A DNA stretch of 64,000 nt from Aeropyrum camini SY1 = JCM 12091 (GCF_000591035.1 NC_022521.1:1178001-1242000); one strand, 5' to 3'. Shown: positions 17,108 to 26,415, counted from the stretch's first letter. Notes: generated from the sequence alone by a model not told the origin. Numbers and translations are program-made.

Positions 17108-19234
17108 GTGCGGAGATTGAGCACAACCCCTCGGAGCCTTCTCAGCAGGTTGGAGCGCCGTACAGCAGAGCTTATGCCCCTCATAGCATCCCTGGTAATA
17201 GGCGTTCTAGGCGGAGTAGGGCTCCTAGCCAGGGTTTCCCCGTCGCTAGAGGTTGTAACTAGCCCGGGCACGGGGGATGGATGGAGGCTTGTGGCGGCGG
17301 CCCGCGGTGTAGAGGAGTTCAGCAACGCCGCCCTCCCAGAGCTGGTATCCATGCTTGAGCCCCTCGTCGAGGCTAAACTCCTCGCCTCCCTGCTGCCGCC
17401 CATCCTCTGGCTGGCCGGCCTTATACCCGTGGCCTACGTGGGTTATGTGGCCGCGGGTAGGAGCCCCGTCGGCGCTATACTAGCCTCGATACTGTACACC
17501 CTATCCCCCACCATATATGCCGTGACCGTCGCTGGCCGGCTATACGATGGGACCCTCGCAATGCTGGGGCTCTCCCTCGCCCTCACAGCCGTTGCACTAG
17601 CTATCCAGGGTAGGGCTGTTGCATCAGGCGCCACAGCCCTAGCAGCGGGCCTTGTATGGCCAGCTAACGGATACTCGGCCGCCGCCACCGCGGCTCTTCT
17701 TACCGCAACAGCAGTATCCCGCGATGCTAGAGCTGCTAGGGGGACGTTTGCCGCGGCGGGAGGCCTCCTCGTAGGCGGCCTCCTCTCCGGAAGTCTCTGG
17801 GAGTACGGCCTAACATTCGACTTGGCAATGCTTATCCTGGCGGCTCTTGTAACGGCCGCGGCCGCAGCAGGGTTAGCCAAGCCCCCCATGGGGTTCTGGG
17901 CCTCTACAGCAGCCATCACAATGTCTATCTTCGCCCTCCTGGCAGGAGTTGCTGGAGCGCCTCCAGAGGTTGAGGCCGCTTTGAATCTAGCCCCCCCGGC
18001 GGCCGACACCATACTAGGTGCGACGGCCAGTCCGGCTAGTCTTGAAGGGCTTCTCAGGGAGTCCGCGCTCTGGACAGTCCTCGCAGCCGCCGGAATGTTA
18101 TACGTTGCCTACAGACTCTACTCCTCGGGCGTTCTCGGCGGCGAGGAGGTCCTGGCTGTTTCGCTTCTGGCATCGCTGGCGGCAGCCGTCATCTACTCCC
18201 GCTTCAACAGCGAGATGGCCCCCCAGGCGGTGGTGGCCCTAGCCGCCCTCTCCGCCTATGCTGTAAACGCTCTAAAACGCGTCGGGCTCTCGAGCAGGGA
18301 GGATGAGATGGGGAGAGTAATAATACTCTCGCTTCTCATAGCGCTTATACTCTCCACCGCATACCTAGGCCATAGCGTTTACGCCGCGTTCCAGAGCTAC
18401 CAGCCGACTTCGCTAAGCATAACAACCAGCGCCCCGAGCCCATGGCCCCCAGTAATCGAGGCCCTCAACAGCTCGGGGGGCGGTGCAACAGTAATAGCCA
18501 ACCCTATCTACAGGCCCCTCATAGAATCGGGTGCTAACGTCCGCTTCGTAGATAGTGCGTTCGACGTCGCGAGAGTTCTGGCTGGAACGGAGGGTGGGGC
18601 TAACTATATTCTGAGGGACGTCCTATCCCTGGAGCCGGGTAGCGTGTACATAGTGGTGTTCGAGGGGTTCCTGGGTATTTACGACATCAACAACAACCTG
18701 CTTGCCCTTTACCCGAGGCCGGTGGCGCAGTCCTTCCAAGAGGCGGGGGTATACTTCATAGTTAACGGAGTCTACGACATGAACAGCCTCTTCACCCTTC
18801 TAAAGGCTGGCGAGATGGTTGACGAGAGCGTTGCCTCGCCCTTCCAGACGCCATGGGCCTCGAGAATAGTGTCCCCGGGGCTCAGAGTCGAAATGTTCCC
18901 AGGCCTCACAGGCGAGCCAGCGGAGAACGTTCAAAGGGTACAGAAAACACTCCTGGTCAAGCTGCTTGCGGACGCGGTCTCCAGGCTAGGGGGAGAGGAG
19001 ACAGTGTTCGGCAGCGGCTGCGGATTCATAGCCGGAACACCCTCACCCCTACTAGCAGTGTTCACTCCAACTCCAACAGGGGGAGGCCAGCTCCAGCCAG
19101 TCTTCACAGCGGAGCGCCCCTACTCCTTCACCCCCAAGGTCATCTCCATGGTGTGCCCCCAGATACTATCCGAGACGGCCGAAAGGATAGAGTTCTACGC
19201 TGAAATAGCGGCTGTTTATGTATGGACCGGCTAG
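17108..19234 (+). CDS. Polytopic membrane protein with STT3/GT-C-like layout
   Basis: A 708-residue membrane protein. About twelve hydrophobic segments fill residues 20-435, followed by a roughly 270-residue soluble domain expected outside the cell. This is the general layout of GT-C glycosyltransferases such as AglB/STT3, and the soluble part (VIANPIYRPLIESGANVRF, YILRDVLSL) loosely recalls the region after the STT3 WWDYG motif, but that motif itself is absent. The stop overlaps the start of the ESCRT-III-like gene by 13 nt, so the two are probably translationally coupled. The function is unknown; GT-C membership is a hypothesis. Confidence 0.8.
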   Translation: MRRLSTTPRSLLSRLERRTAELMPLIASLVIGVLGGVGLLARVSPSLEVVTSPGTGDGWRLVAAARGVEEFSNAALPELVSMLEPLVEAKLLASLLPPILWLAGLIPVAYVGYVAAGRSPVGAILASILYTLSPTIYAVTVAGRLYDGTLAMLGLSLALTAVALAIQGRAVASGATALAAGLVWPANGYSAAATAALLTATAVSRDARAARGTFAAAGGLLVGGLLSGSLWEYGLTFDLAMLILAALVTAAAAAGLAKPPMGFWASTAAITMSIFALLAGVAGAPPEVEAALNLAPPAADTILGATASPASLEGLLRESALWTVLAAAGMLYVAYRLYSSGVLGGEEVLAVSLLASLAAAVIYSRFNSEMAPQAVVALAALSAYAVNALKRVGLSSREDEMGRVIILSLLIALILSTAYLGHSVYAAFQSYQPTSLSITTSAPSPWPPVIEALNSSGGGATVIANPIYRPLIESGANVRFVDSAFDVARVLAGTEGGANYILRDVLSLEPGSVYIVVFEGFLGIYDINNNLLALYPRPVAQSFQEAGVYFIVNGVYDMNSLFTLLKAGEMVDESVASPFQTPWASRIVSPGLRVEMFPGLTGEPAENVQRVQKTLLVKLLADAVSRLGGEETVFGSGCGFIAGTPSPLLAVFTPTPTGGGQLQPVFTAERPYSFTPKVISMVCPQILSETAERIEFYAEIAAVYVWTG

Positions 19235-19806
19235 GGCTCCAGGGGAGAGGTATTACACGTTTTAACCTCGACACAACAAACACCACCCCCGGGGCTACCT
19301 CTACCTTGCGGTTCTGGCTTGGAAGGGGGCGCAGGAGGAGTAGTGGAAGGAGGGAAATAGTTGAGGCTCTAGCCACTGTAAGGCAGGCTAGGTTAAAGCT
19401 GAGAGTCTACAAGAGCAGGCTATACATGCTAGACAGCGAGGACGCTGGCAAGCTGGCTTCAAGGCTGGAATATATAGATTATATACTGGAGGCCATAGGG
19501 CTCAGGCTAGAGACCATACTAACACTACAACCCTCCATAGAGGCGGTTGAGGACCTCATGAAACTGCCTTACGAGCTTGTTAAACAGGCTGTGAAACAGG
19601 CGCAAGACCTCCCTCCCGACGTCACATCCCTCCTCACAACCATAGAGCAGAGCCTAGCCCAGGCAATCCCCCAAGATACGATCGTGGAGTCGAGCCTGGG
19701 TTCGGAGAAGCTCTCACCCCAGGCCAGAGAGATCCTCAGAGAGGCGGAGAAGCGGGCTGGCGACACCGCCTCAAGGAGGATGGGAGAGAGGCAGGGCTTA
19801 CAGTAG
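19222..19806 (+). CDS. ESCRT-III/CdvB-like protein
   Basis: Coiled-coil protein resembling the crenarchaeal Cdv division paralogues. A basic N-terminal stretch (GRGRRR) is followed by long helices (REIVEALATVRQARLKLRVYK) and the family-like block RLEYIDYILEAIGLRLET with a following hydrophobic helix and PPDVTSLLTTIEQSL, as in CdvB1-3. The tail has no obvious winged helix, so it is a short paralogue. ATG 19222 lies inside the end of the upstream membrane protein gene. The link to that membrane protein is the interesting point. Assignment rests on pattern, not alignment. Confidence 0.68.
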   Translation: MDRLGLQGRGITRFNLDTTNTTPGATSTLRFWLGRGRRRSSGRREIVEALATVRQARLKLRVYKSRLYMLDSEDAGKLASRLEYIDYILEAIGLRLETILTLQPSIEAVEDLMKLPYELVKQAVKQAQDLPPDVTSLLTTIEQSLAQAIPQDTIVESSLGSEKLSPQAREILREAEKRAGDTASRRMGERQGLQ

Positions 19807-19970
19807 CAAGGCGTCGGACTGTGGTCCACCGTTCACGAGCCCCCGCTGAGGGCCTCCCCCTGGCTAGGAGTCCTCATCCACCACCCTAGACTCTAGTGCG
19901 GCCGGAGGCTATAGAACTGCCTACGGGGTTGGGGGGGTTTCCCGTGTTCTAATAATGGTTTTAATTCCCC

Positions 19971-21383
19971 ATGTGTAGACCCTCCTCTCGGGTGTATGGG
20001 GTGGCTGGCTGGAGTATTCTCGAGCTACTCAGGAGCAACCCTGAGGCTCTTAAGGAGCACGTCCGCAAGAGGCTTATGGACCCTGCTATAGTTGACAGGG
20101 CCTATAGCCTGGACGTTGAGTGGAGGAGGCTGCTCACAAGGGTTAACGAGGTTAGGAGGAGGCATAATGAGATAACCAGGATGATTGCGAAGGCGGGTAG
20201 CAGGGAGGAGAGGGAGAGGCTGATAGCCGAGGCTAAGAGCCTTTTGAGGGAGAGGGAGGAGCTTGAGGAGATGTTGAAAAAGGTTGAGAGGGAGAGGGAG
20301 GAGGCTCTACTGAGCCTCCCCAACATAGTGGCCCTGGACGTCCCCGTGGGCGATGAGACTGCTACGCGGCCTGTGGAGTTCTGGGGGAGGCCTAGGGTGT
20401 GGAGGGGCCATCTCGACTCTTTTAGGGAGCAGACGGAGGCCTATGGCTTCAATGTGGAATACGAGGTGATAGACTGGAGGCCGCGTGGGCATGCTGACAT
20501 GATGGAGGAGGTGCTGAGGCTAGGGGACACGTTGAGGGCTGCCAAGGTGGCCGGCTCTAGGTTCTACTACCTTTTCGAGGACCTAGTGTTCCTAGACCTC
20601 GCCCTGCTGATGTATGCGATAGACTTTATGACTAGCAGAGGCTACATACTGGTTCTACCCCCCTACATGCTTAGGTATAACGTGATGAGCAGGGTCATCG
20701 ACCTGGAGACGTTCAAGGACGCGATATACGAGATCGCGGGCGAGGACCTCTACCTTATAGCCACGGCTGAGCACCCCCTGGCCGCCCTATACTACAACTC
20801 AGAGATATACGATGAAGACCTCCCCCTCAAGCTTGTAGGGGTCAGCCCCTGCTTCAGGAAGGAGGCGGGCGCTGGCAACAGGGATCTGAAGGGTATATTC
20901 CGGGTGCACCAGTTCCACAAGGTAGAGCAGTTCGTCTACAGCCTCCCCGAGGAGAGTAGCAGGCTGCATGAGGAGTTGATAGGAAATGCGAAAGAAATCT
21001 TCATGGGGCTTGAGATCCCGTTCAGGATTGTCAACATAGCCTCGGGAGACCTCGGGGCCTGCGCCATAAAGAAGTACGACCTCGAAGCCTGGATGCCCGC
21101 CCAGGGTAGGTATAGGGAGATGGTTAGCGCCAGCAACTGCACAGACTGGCAGGCCTACAGGCTCGGCATCAGGCTGGTTAGGAGGAAGGGGATGGAGAGG
21201 GGTTACGTTCACACCCTCAACGCGACGGCGGTAGCCAGCACCCGCACTATAACAGCTATACTGGAGAACTTCCAGGATGAGGATGGTGTTGTCGCTATAC
21301 CTAAGGTCCTGAGGCGCTACCTAGAGGTGTTTAAGAGGGCGCCCACAGACGCGATACACCCTAGGAAGAGGCCGCCCGCCTAG
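19971..21383 (+). CDS. serS: Serine-tRNA ligase
   Basis: Class II aminoacyl-tRNA synthetase charging tRNA-Ser. An N-terminal coiled-coil arm (residues about 40-115, with many Arg/Glu) is followed by the catalytic core: motif 2 in [29 protein letters not shown] and motif 3 near [23 protein letters not shown]. It is the ordinary (bacterial-like) SerS type rather than the rare methanogen type. A GTG at 20001 (AGWSILELL) agrees better with the usual SerS N-terminus than the ATG at 19971. It is convergent with the next gene, overlapping by 4 nt. Confidence 0.95.
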   Translation: MCRPSSRVYGVAGWSILELLRSNPEALKEHVRKRLMDPAIVDRAYSLDVEWRRLLTRVNEVRRRHNEITRMIAKAGSREERERLIAEAKSLLREREELEEMLKKVEREREEALLSLPNIVALDVPVGDETATRPVEFWGRPRVWRGHLDSFREQTEAYGFNVEYEVIDWRPRGHADMMEEVLRLGDTLRAAKVAGSRFYYLFEDLVFLDLALLMYAIDFMTSRGYILVLPPYMLRYNVMSRVIDLETFKDAIYEIAGEDLYLIATAEHPLAALYYNSEIYDEDLPLKLVGVSPCFRKEAGAGNRDLKGIFRVHQFHKVEQFVYSLPEESSRLHEELIGNAKEIFMGLEIPFRIVNIASGDLGACAIKKYDLEAWMPAQGRYREMVSASNCTDWQAYRLGIRLVRRKGMERGYVHTLNATAVASTRTITAILENFQDEDGVVAIPKVLRRYLEVFKRAPTDAIHPRKRPPA

Positions 21384-21703
21384 TCGAGGCCCAGAAGCCT
21401 CCTGATAAACCTCGCCAGGCTGAGGCCCTCGTCACTTCCAGCTATCCTACCGTAGGCTATCATCTGCAGCTCAGCCTCAGACATGGAGGCGTACTTCACT
21501 GCCGCCCTCTCCAGGTCCTCAAGCTCCTCCCTCGTCGCATAGTCTATAGGCATCCCCTGCCTCCCGGCTGACTCCCAGGCTTCAAACAGCCTCTCCAGAA
21601 TAGCCGACACCTTGGGGTCGCCGTAGAATGCGGCCTTCAGCCAGGTGTTCTCGCTGTCGTCTATAAGCCTCAGTATACGCTCTTTAACGTCGCCGCCCGA
21701 CAC
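21380..21703 (-). CDS. Hypothetical protein
   Basis: Unrecognised 107-residue, mostly helical and acidic protein ([21 protein letters not shown], then [22 protein letters not shown]). It is the last gene of a minus-strand cluster cinA-like, small membrane protein, MIP18-like, this gene, with a 44-nt gap to the MIP18-like gene. No motif suggests a function. Confidence 0.65.
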   Translation of the reverse strand: MSGGDVKERILRLIDDSENTWLKAAFYGDPKVSAILERLFEAWESAGRQGMPIDYATREELEDLERAAVKYASMSEAELQMIAYGRIAGSDEGLSLARFIRRLLGLD

Positions 21704-21747
21704 GCGGCTCTACCCCTCTCTACTGGTGTGTTTGGCGGCGTTTAACC

Positions 21748-22185
21748 TCAATACTGCTGCTGGGCGGCCCTCTTCCACTGCTCCACAATATCGTAGCCGT
21801 ATATAGTCTTTAAGAGCTCCCTACCCTCGGGGGTGACCCTCTCCGGCGTCCACGGCGGGTCGAAGACCACCTCGACCTCGACGTCCTCAGCCTCCGGCAC
21901 GGCCTCCCTTATGGCGTCCTCAACATACGCCGGGAGGGCTACGCTGACGGGGCATCCTATCGCGGTAAGGCTCATCTTAACCTTGATCCTCGGCCTCTCC
22001 CTGGGCCCCTCAACCCTCACCTCATATATGAGGCCAAGGTCATACACGTTAACCGGTATCTCAGGGTCGTAGACCTCCTTCAAGGCTTCGACGATCCTGT
22101 CGAGCAGCTCCTTAGGCCCCTCTAAAACTATCCTGGGCTGGCCGCCCCCCTCCTCTGCCGACATTTCAAACACCCATTTTAACAA
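21748..22185 (-). CDS. MIP18/PaaD/SufT family (DUF59) iron-sulfur assembly protein
   Basis: Small protein of the DUF59 family, which takes part in iron-sulfur cluster maturation. The signature is VYDPEIPVNVYDLGLIYEV near residues 38-56, then MSLTAIGCPVSVALP with the conserved Cys and VEVVFDPPWTPERVTPEG near the C-terminus. A start at 22164 (MSAEEGG) is also possible. It lies in a cluster with a cinA-like gene; sufS is elsewhere in this window (44.2 kb). The client proteins cannot be told from sequence. Confidence 0.9.
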   Translation of the reverse strand: MLKWVFEMSAEEGGGQPRIVLEGPKELLDRIVEALKEVYDPEIPVNVYDLGLIYEVRVEGPRERPRIKVKMSLTAIGCPVSVALPAYVEDAIREAVPEAEDVEVEVVFDPPWTPERVTPEGRELLKTIYGYDIVEQWKRAAQQQY

Positions 22186-22202
22186 CTGTTAAAAAGCGGG
22201 GG

Positions 22203-22445
22203 TTATCCCCTTTTCCCTCCCCGAACAACCCTCCTAAACCTCGCCACCACTATAGCCAGGCTCAGGAAGGGTGCTAACGCTATCACAACAAGCCCCAGGA
22301 CCATGAGCAGCAGCGACTCCCTAGAGTCAGCCACTAACACTATAGCTAGCCCCGCCACGACTATAGCCGCGGTGAGCAGGAGCTTCTCAGCAACTATCCT
22401 CCTCGGAGATAATCCCGCCAAGCTCCTCAACCCCCCTCCTAACAT
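22203..22445 (-). CDS. Small membrane protein with two TM helices
   Basis: An 80-residue frame with two clear hydrophobic segments (LLLTAAIVVAGLAIVLVA and LLLMVLGLVVIALAPFLSLAIVVA) and a basic C-terminus. Its start overlaps the end of the cinA-like gene by 59 nt, so an internal start is possible. The position between two genes of the same strand with no space left over supports it being real. The function is unknown. Confidence 0.6.
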   Translation of the reverse strand: MLGGGLRSLAGLSPRRIVAEKLLLTAAIVVAGLAIVLVADSRESLLLMVLGLVVIALAPFLSLAIVVARFRRVVRGGKRG

Positions 22446-23208
22446 GTTCCAGGGCCCTCAAAGCCTCCGCCCTCGCCTCCTCCTCAGTAGCTCCCCTAGC
22501 CAGCACCCTAACCCTCACCACGGGCTCCCCAAGCTCCGACCCCTGGGGGTGGCTCTTAACATACACCATCCTGGAAACCCTCGAAGCCCGTTTTATATAG
22601 GGGGCTAGGGACGACTCGGGCACGCCCCTCACCGTTAGACCGCACTCAACCACAGCGCCGGGCGGGGCTATGCCCTCTAGAAGCGGCCTCAGAGACCTGT
22701 CAAACATCGCCTCCATCTCCCTCGGTACACCGGGGAGGGAGGCGACTAGAGTGCCCCTGGCCTCAACAACCGCGCCGGGCGCAGCGCCAACAGGGTTATC
22801 CAGAGGCTCGGCTCCCTCGGGTAGCATAGCCATCTTAACTCTATCCTCGGTAAGCCCGAGCCCCCTCCTAGAGTAGAAGCTCCGCACCATCTCCAGAGCC
22901 CTCGGATGGAGCTTGAGCCCCCGGCCCAGAGCCCTGGCCACGCCCTCGAGCGTCACGTCATCATAGGTCGGCCCCAGCCCGCCGGTTGTTATCACAACCC
23001 TCGCCCGGCCCAGAGCCCTCTCAACCTCCTCCGCTATATCCTCAACCCTATCCGGCACAGTCACAACCCTCTCCACGTCGAAGCCCAGTAGCGTTAGCCT
23101 GCTGCCCAGCCACGCGGCGTTCGTGTTCACAGTCCTCCCTATGAGAAGCTCGTTACCCACAGACACTATCCAAGCCCTAGGATACTCCCCCAAACCCTGC
23201 ACCACCAA
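22387..23208 (-). CDS. CinA-like molybdopterin-binding domain protein
   Basis: COG1058-type protein of the MoCF biosynthesis fold, related to the N-terminal half of CinA. The GNELLIGRTVNTNAAWLG segment and TTGGLGPTYDDVT near residue 75 are the family signatures, followed by NPVGAAPGAVVE and SLPGVPREMEAMFD. At 273 residues it lacks the C-terminal NMN deamidase domain. In other organisms related proteins are pyrophosphatases or pterin-binding proteins; the activity here is not known. It heads the minus-strand cluster ending at 21380. Confidence 0.88.
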   Translation of the reverse strand: MVVQGLGEYPRAWIVSVGNELLIGRTVNTNAAWLGSRLTLLGFDVERVVTVPDRVEDIAEEVERALGRARVVITTGGLGPTYDDVTLEGVARALGRGLKLHPRALEMVRSFYSRRGLGLTEDRVKMAMLPEGAEPLDNPVGAAPGAVVEARGTLVASLPGVPREMEAMFDRSLRPLLEGIAPPGAVVECGLTVRGVPESSLAPYIKRASRVSRMVYVKSHPQGSELGEPVVRVRVLARGATEEEARAEALRALEHVRRGVEELGGIISEEDSC

Positions 23209-23305
23209 GCACTATATTAAGCATTCCACCCACAAACGTTCAAATAACGTTGGAGAGCAGCTTAACCCGTCGAAAGCTGTTCACACCTTAGAAACTCCGC
23301 TGTTA

Positions 23306-23386
23306 GGGCTCAGGATATGGAGGCTCCCCGCATAGGGCTATACATGCCGGGAGCCCCTGTCTCCCAAGGAGGGTCTCTAAAGCCCG
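23306..23386. other. Structured intergenic sequence
   Basis: Between two divergent genes a strong hairpin is seen: GGCTCCC (23322-23328), C, GCAT pairs with ATGC, C, GGGAGCC (23349-23355), with a 10-nt loop. It is followed by a smaller CTCC/GGAG hairpin, and GGGCT at 23306-23310 can pair with a downstream AGCCC near 23382, giving a possible three-way junction. It lacks an ACA box at the right place and C/D boxes. It may be an unknown RNA, a 5' leader or chance GC pairing. Confidence 0.3.
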
Positions 23387-23432
23387 GTGGCTGGAGAGTT
23401 GATGTTTGGCGTTGGAGATCGGGTGATTAGCA

Positions 23433-24017
23433 GTGGCCGGTGTAGAAGTGGTTGAGGATCCCGGCCTGGCCGCCGATATAGTGTCGAGGGTTATGGGCCG
23501 ATATCATGGATACTACGCGAGGGCGGCTCTCGAGAGGCTGAAGGGGGCGGTGGGGCTTGTCGCTAGGCTAGGCGGCGAGGAGGCGGGGGCTGTGGTCTGC
23601 TACAGGGCTGAGGCCAGGGTTGAGCTGGGTGTCATATACTACGTAGTAGTCCTGCCGAGGGCTAGGGGGAGGGGGCTGGGCAAGCTGCTGGTGTCGTCCT
23701 GCGAGGAGAAGCTCGGCACCCCCCACTTCTACGTGGCCACCATAGAGCTGCGCAACACAGCCAGCGCTAGAATGTTCCAGAGCCTAGGCTATAGGGTTAT
23801 GGCCGACTACGAGCTAGCCGACATCGTAGGGTGGGAGGCTGTGGCGGCCATCCACCACGCCACCTGCAGCTACGAGGAGGACCTCATAGCCCTCAAAGAG
23901 GGGAGGGAGTGGGTAACCCTGGAGACCCTGTCAAAAGCTGTGCCCGACGACTACAAGGACGTGTGGTGGGAGATCTGCTACAAGCCGTGGATGGAGAGGA
24001 AATACAGGCTAGCCTAG
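23433..24017 (+). CDS. GNAT family acetyltransferase
   Basis: 194-residue N-acetyltransferase. Motif A for acetyl-CoA is VVVLPRARGRGLGKLLVSS near residues 72-90, followed by ELRNTASARMFQSLGY. The last 60 residues, rich in Trp and acidic groups, are an extra C-terminal piece. Start is GTG 23433. It lies downstream of a divergent, structured intergenic region and upstream of the small four-Cys protein. The substrate is unknown. Confidence 0.82.
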   Translation: MAGVEVVEDPGLAADIVSRVMGRYHGYYARAALERLKGAVGLVARLGGEEAGAVVCYRAEARVELGVIYYVVVLPRARGRGLGKLLVSSCEEKLGTPHFYVATIELRNTASARMFQSLGYRVMADYELADIVGWEAVAAIHHATCSYEEDLIALKEGREWVTLETLSKAVPDDYKDVWWEICYKPWMERKYRLA

Positions 24018-24072
24018 CCCAGCCATCTCCGGCTGACACCCAGGTTTAGAGGCCTATAACTCCCCAGAAGCC

Positions 24073-24348
24073 ATGTATAACTGTGGGGTGTCCACGGGGG
24101 TCTGGCTAGGGGTGAGCGAGAAGATAGTTTATCCCCGCATATACGTCCTAAGGAGGAGGCCGAGAAGCGGCTGCGAGTATTTCGAGGTGCGGGAGAGAGG
24201 GGGAGAGTACATTGCTTTCTGCAAGGTACTGGGGAGGCCCCTCCCCTCGGTGTCGGTGGAGAAGTGTGAGAGGCACTGGGAGGACTGTCCCTTCAGGAGG
24301 ATGGCTGCTAAGATGGAGGGCAGGGACTGGGGTCCAGGAGGCTTATGA
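24073..24348 (+). CDS. Hypothetical four-cysteine protein
   Basis: A 91-residue protein with Cys in the order CEYF ... FC ... KCE ... DCPF, like the one at 13404-13733, which suggests a metal site. The rest is basic. It overlaps the convergent nuclease-like gene by 6 nt. No function is known to me. Confidence 0.6.
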   Translation: MYNCGVSTGVWLGVSEKIVYPRIYVLRRRPRSGCEYFEVRERGGEYIAFCKVLGRPLPSVSVEKCERHWEDCPFRRMAAKMEGRDWGPGGL

Positions 24349-24699
24349 CCTGAACCTCCTTATGCTGACCCCCAGCTCCCTAGCCTTCTCCAGGACCTCG
24401 GAGGTTAGCTTGGGCCCGGACCCGTAGAGAACTAGAACGGGTTTAGAGTCTCCAGAGGCTGAGGCAAGCTCCTCCACCACGGATATGGGCACCCTACCAC
24501 TCTTCTGATACACCTTAACGACCAGGCTCTCCCCGCGGCGCCACGCCTTGAAGTGCGCTGGGGCCTCTGCACTACCGTCCATCACGTCCACCTCATACCC
24601 CGCCATCCTATAGCTTGCGGCCACTTTACCGACTATGCCGTACCTAGCCGCCAGCTTCTTAGCCTCGAACGCCTCTCTAGCCGTAGCCAAGTCTTCCAC
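24343..24699 (-). CDS. Small restriction-endonuclease-like protein
   Basis: About 118 residues from GTG 24699. The pattern AREAFEAKKLAARYGIVGKVAASYRMAGYEVDV, then SLVVKVYQKSG and PVLVLYGSGPKLTSEVLEKARELGVSIRRF, resembles PD-(D/E)xK-like proteins, but the acidic-lysine catalytic pair is not clear. A longer frame to 24819 would overlap the divergent nadM gene; the GTG leaves 79 nt for divergent promoters. A DNA-related role is only a suggestion. Confidence 0.6.
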   Translation of the reverse strand: MEDLATAREAFEAKKLAARYGIVGKVAASYRMAGYEVDVMDGSAEAPAHFKAWRRGESLVVKVYQKSGRVPISVVEELASASGDSKPVLVLYGSGPKLTSEVLEKARELGVSIRRFRS

Positions 24700-24778
24700 C
24701 CCCTGAGGGTTATCGGGTTTGCGGGGTAAATAGTGTTTGTCGAGCGCCAGGCATGGGGCGTTGGAGGGTGTGGCGCTG

Positions 24779-25297
24779 TTGAGGGCTCTTATATTCGGGA
24801 GGTTCCAGCCCTTCCACAAGGGACACCTGTCTATAGTTAAGTGGGCCTTCGAGAGGGGTTACGAGGAGATAGTGTTCCTCGTCGGCATGGCCTCAGAGAA
24901 CTACACGCCCAGGAACCCCTTCACAGCGGGGGAGAGGATTGAGATGATCAGGCTCTCATTCCTCGACGCGGGCCTCCCGCTCGAGAAGGCTATAACAGCG
25001 ACAATCAGAACCCTAGAGACAAGTATAGGCAGCGTCTACTACGTCCTATCCTACGTCCCCCGGGTTGACACTATACTCACGAGGAACCCGGTTATAGCCA
25101 AGATATTCCTAGACGCGGGGGTCAACGTGGAGAGGCCGCCCCTATTCAACCGCGACGAGTGGAGGGGGGAGAAGATCAGGATGTGGATAGCAAGGGGCGA
25201 CGAGAGGTGGAGGAGCACTGTAACCCCTTCTACGGCGAGGTTTATAGAGGAGATAGGCGGCGTGGAGAGGATAAGGTGGTCCCTCGCCTCCGACTAG
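24779..25297 (+). CDS. nadM: Nicotinamide-nucleotide adenylyltransferase
   Basis: Archaeal NMN adenylyltransferase, forming NAD or its deamido form from the mononucleotide and ATP. The nucleotidyltransferase motif GRFQPFHKGHLS is at the N-terminus and the ISS/T-type end motif is near the C-terminus (RSTVTPSTARFIEE). TTG 24779 is chosen since it sits 8 nt after a GGAGGGTG ribosome site and gives MRALIFGRFQPFHKGH, the usual family start; an earlier frame opening exists at 24737. Together with nadE this gives the last two steps to NAD. Confidence 0.93.
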   Translation: MRALIFGRFQPFHKGHLSIVKWAFERGYEEIVFLVGMASENYTPRNPFTAGERIEMIRLSFLDAGLPLEKAITATIRTLETSIGSVYYVLSYVPRVDTILTRNPVIAKIFLDAGVNVERPPLFNRDEWRGEKIRMWIARGDERWRSTVTPSTARFIEEIGGVERIRWSLASD

Positions 25298-26415
25298 ACC
25301 GTCGATATCCTGAACCTCAGGATGCCGGCCAGGCCGCCGAAGGTCTTTAGGAACCACTCGGCCTCCGCCAGGCTCTCCGGCACCACTATGACCTGTGCCC
25401 CCGAGCTCTTAGCCTTCTCCGCCCACTCCTCCAGGTCCTCCCTAGACTCGTGTATGAGGAGCGTCTTCACCGCCCCCATCTCTAGCGCCGCCTCGACATC
25501 CTTCTCCCCATATACTATCATGCCCGTCCCCTTGGCTAGGTGCAGCTTGAACTCTTCCATAGCGTTGACAGCGTCCCTATACATCTGCGCCTCTACAACC
25601 TTCTCAGCCTTCATGACAGCCTCTTTAAGCCCCTGCAGCCCCTGGTAGGCCACGTCCACCAGCTCCGGGGCCAGTATCTTCTTGAGCCTGTAGTCCAGGT
25701 AGTTGCCCTCAACAAACTCCTGCTTAGCCAGACCCGGCCCCGCAACTATCACGCCTTTCAACACTCCCTTCTCAACCAGGGGGACTAGGAGGTTGCTGGC
25801 CTCCTCGCCAACCTTCTTGAAGAACTCGTCTACCATCTGCTCTATAATCCTCTCATACCTCCTCTGGCTCTGCCCGCCCATCTTGTGCTTGCCCGGCACG
25901 AAACCCTCCAGCTCCTTGAGGACCTCGAGCCTGGCTCCCTTCAACAGGCCTATAGTGGCCTGGTCCCTCTCCACAATTATTATGCCGACGGCGTTGTTAT
26001 CCTCCACCATATCCTCGAGAAAGTCTGTTATAAACCTCTTGTCGGTCCTGTAGTAGAAGACCCTTATAGGCTCTGGGGGGCTGAACATGAAGCACTCGAA
26101 CTTGCCGGTCGACATGTCCTCCCCGCAGAAGATCACCAGGCCGTTGGGCGGGGTCGAGGTCAGCATCTGCAGCCTGTCCATAGCGGCGGAGAGGGCCCTC
26201 TTAACCGCCTGCCTGGTCCTCTTCAGCTTTATGTTATCCGTTATACTATACTCCTGCCTCAGCAGCGTCATCACGTCGCTGAGAGGCCTGCCCGGCGGTA
26301 TGTAGAGGCTCAGGAGCACGGTGGCGGGGGCGCTCCATTTTTTAAGCTCCCTCAACAGCCTCGCCAGCTCCCTCTTAGATATGGTGAGCCTCTCCTCAAG
26401 CCTACCCTGACTCAA
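25294..26415 (-). CDS. prf1: Peptide chain release factor aRF1
   Basis: Archaeal class 1 release factor recognising all stop codons. Domain 1 contains the NIKS-loop equivalent as NIKLKRTR near residue 57, domain 2 has GKHKMGGQSQRR with the universal GGQ near residue 180, and domain 3 has the pelota-like C-terminus with IVVPESL. 373 residues is normal. The Ser of NIKS is Leu here, which I recall only loosely in other crenarchaea. The gene is convergent with nadM, overlapping by 4 nt. Confidence 0.95.
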   Translation of the reverse strand: MSQGRLEERLTISKRELARLLRELKKWSAPATVLLSLYIPPGRPLSDVMTLLRQEYSITDNIKLKRTRQAVKRALSAAMDRLQMLTSTPPNGLVIFCGEDMSTGKFECFMFSPPEPIRVFYYRTDKRFITDFLEDMVEDNNAVGIIIVERDQATIGLLKGARLEVLKELEGFVPGKHKMGGQSQRRYERIIEQMVDEFFKKVGEEASNLLVPLVEKGVLKGVIVAGPGLAKQEFVEGNYLDYRLKKILAPELVDVAYQGLQGLKEAVMKAEKVVEAQMYRDAVNAMEEFKLHLAKGTGMIVYGEKDVEAALEMGAVKTLLIHESREDLEEWAEKAKSSGAQVIVVPESLAEAEWFLKTFGGLAGILRFRISTV

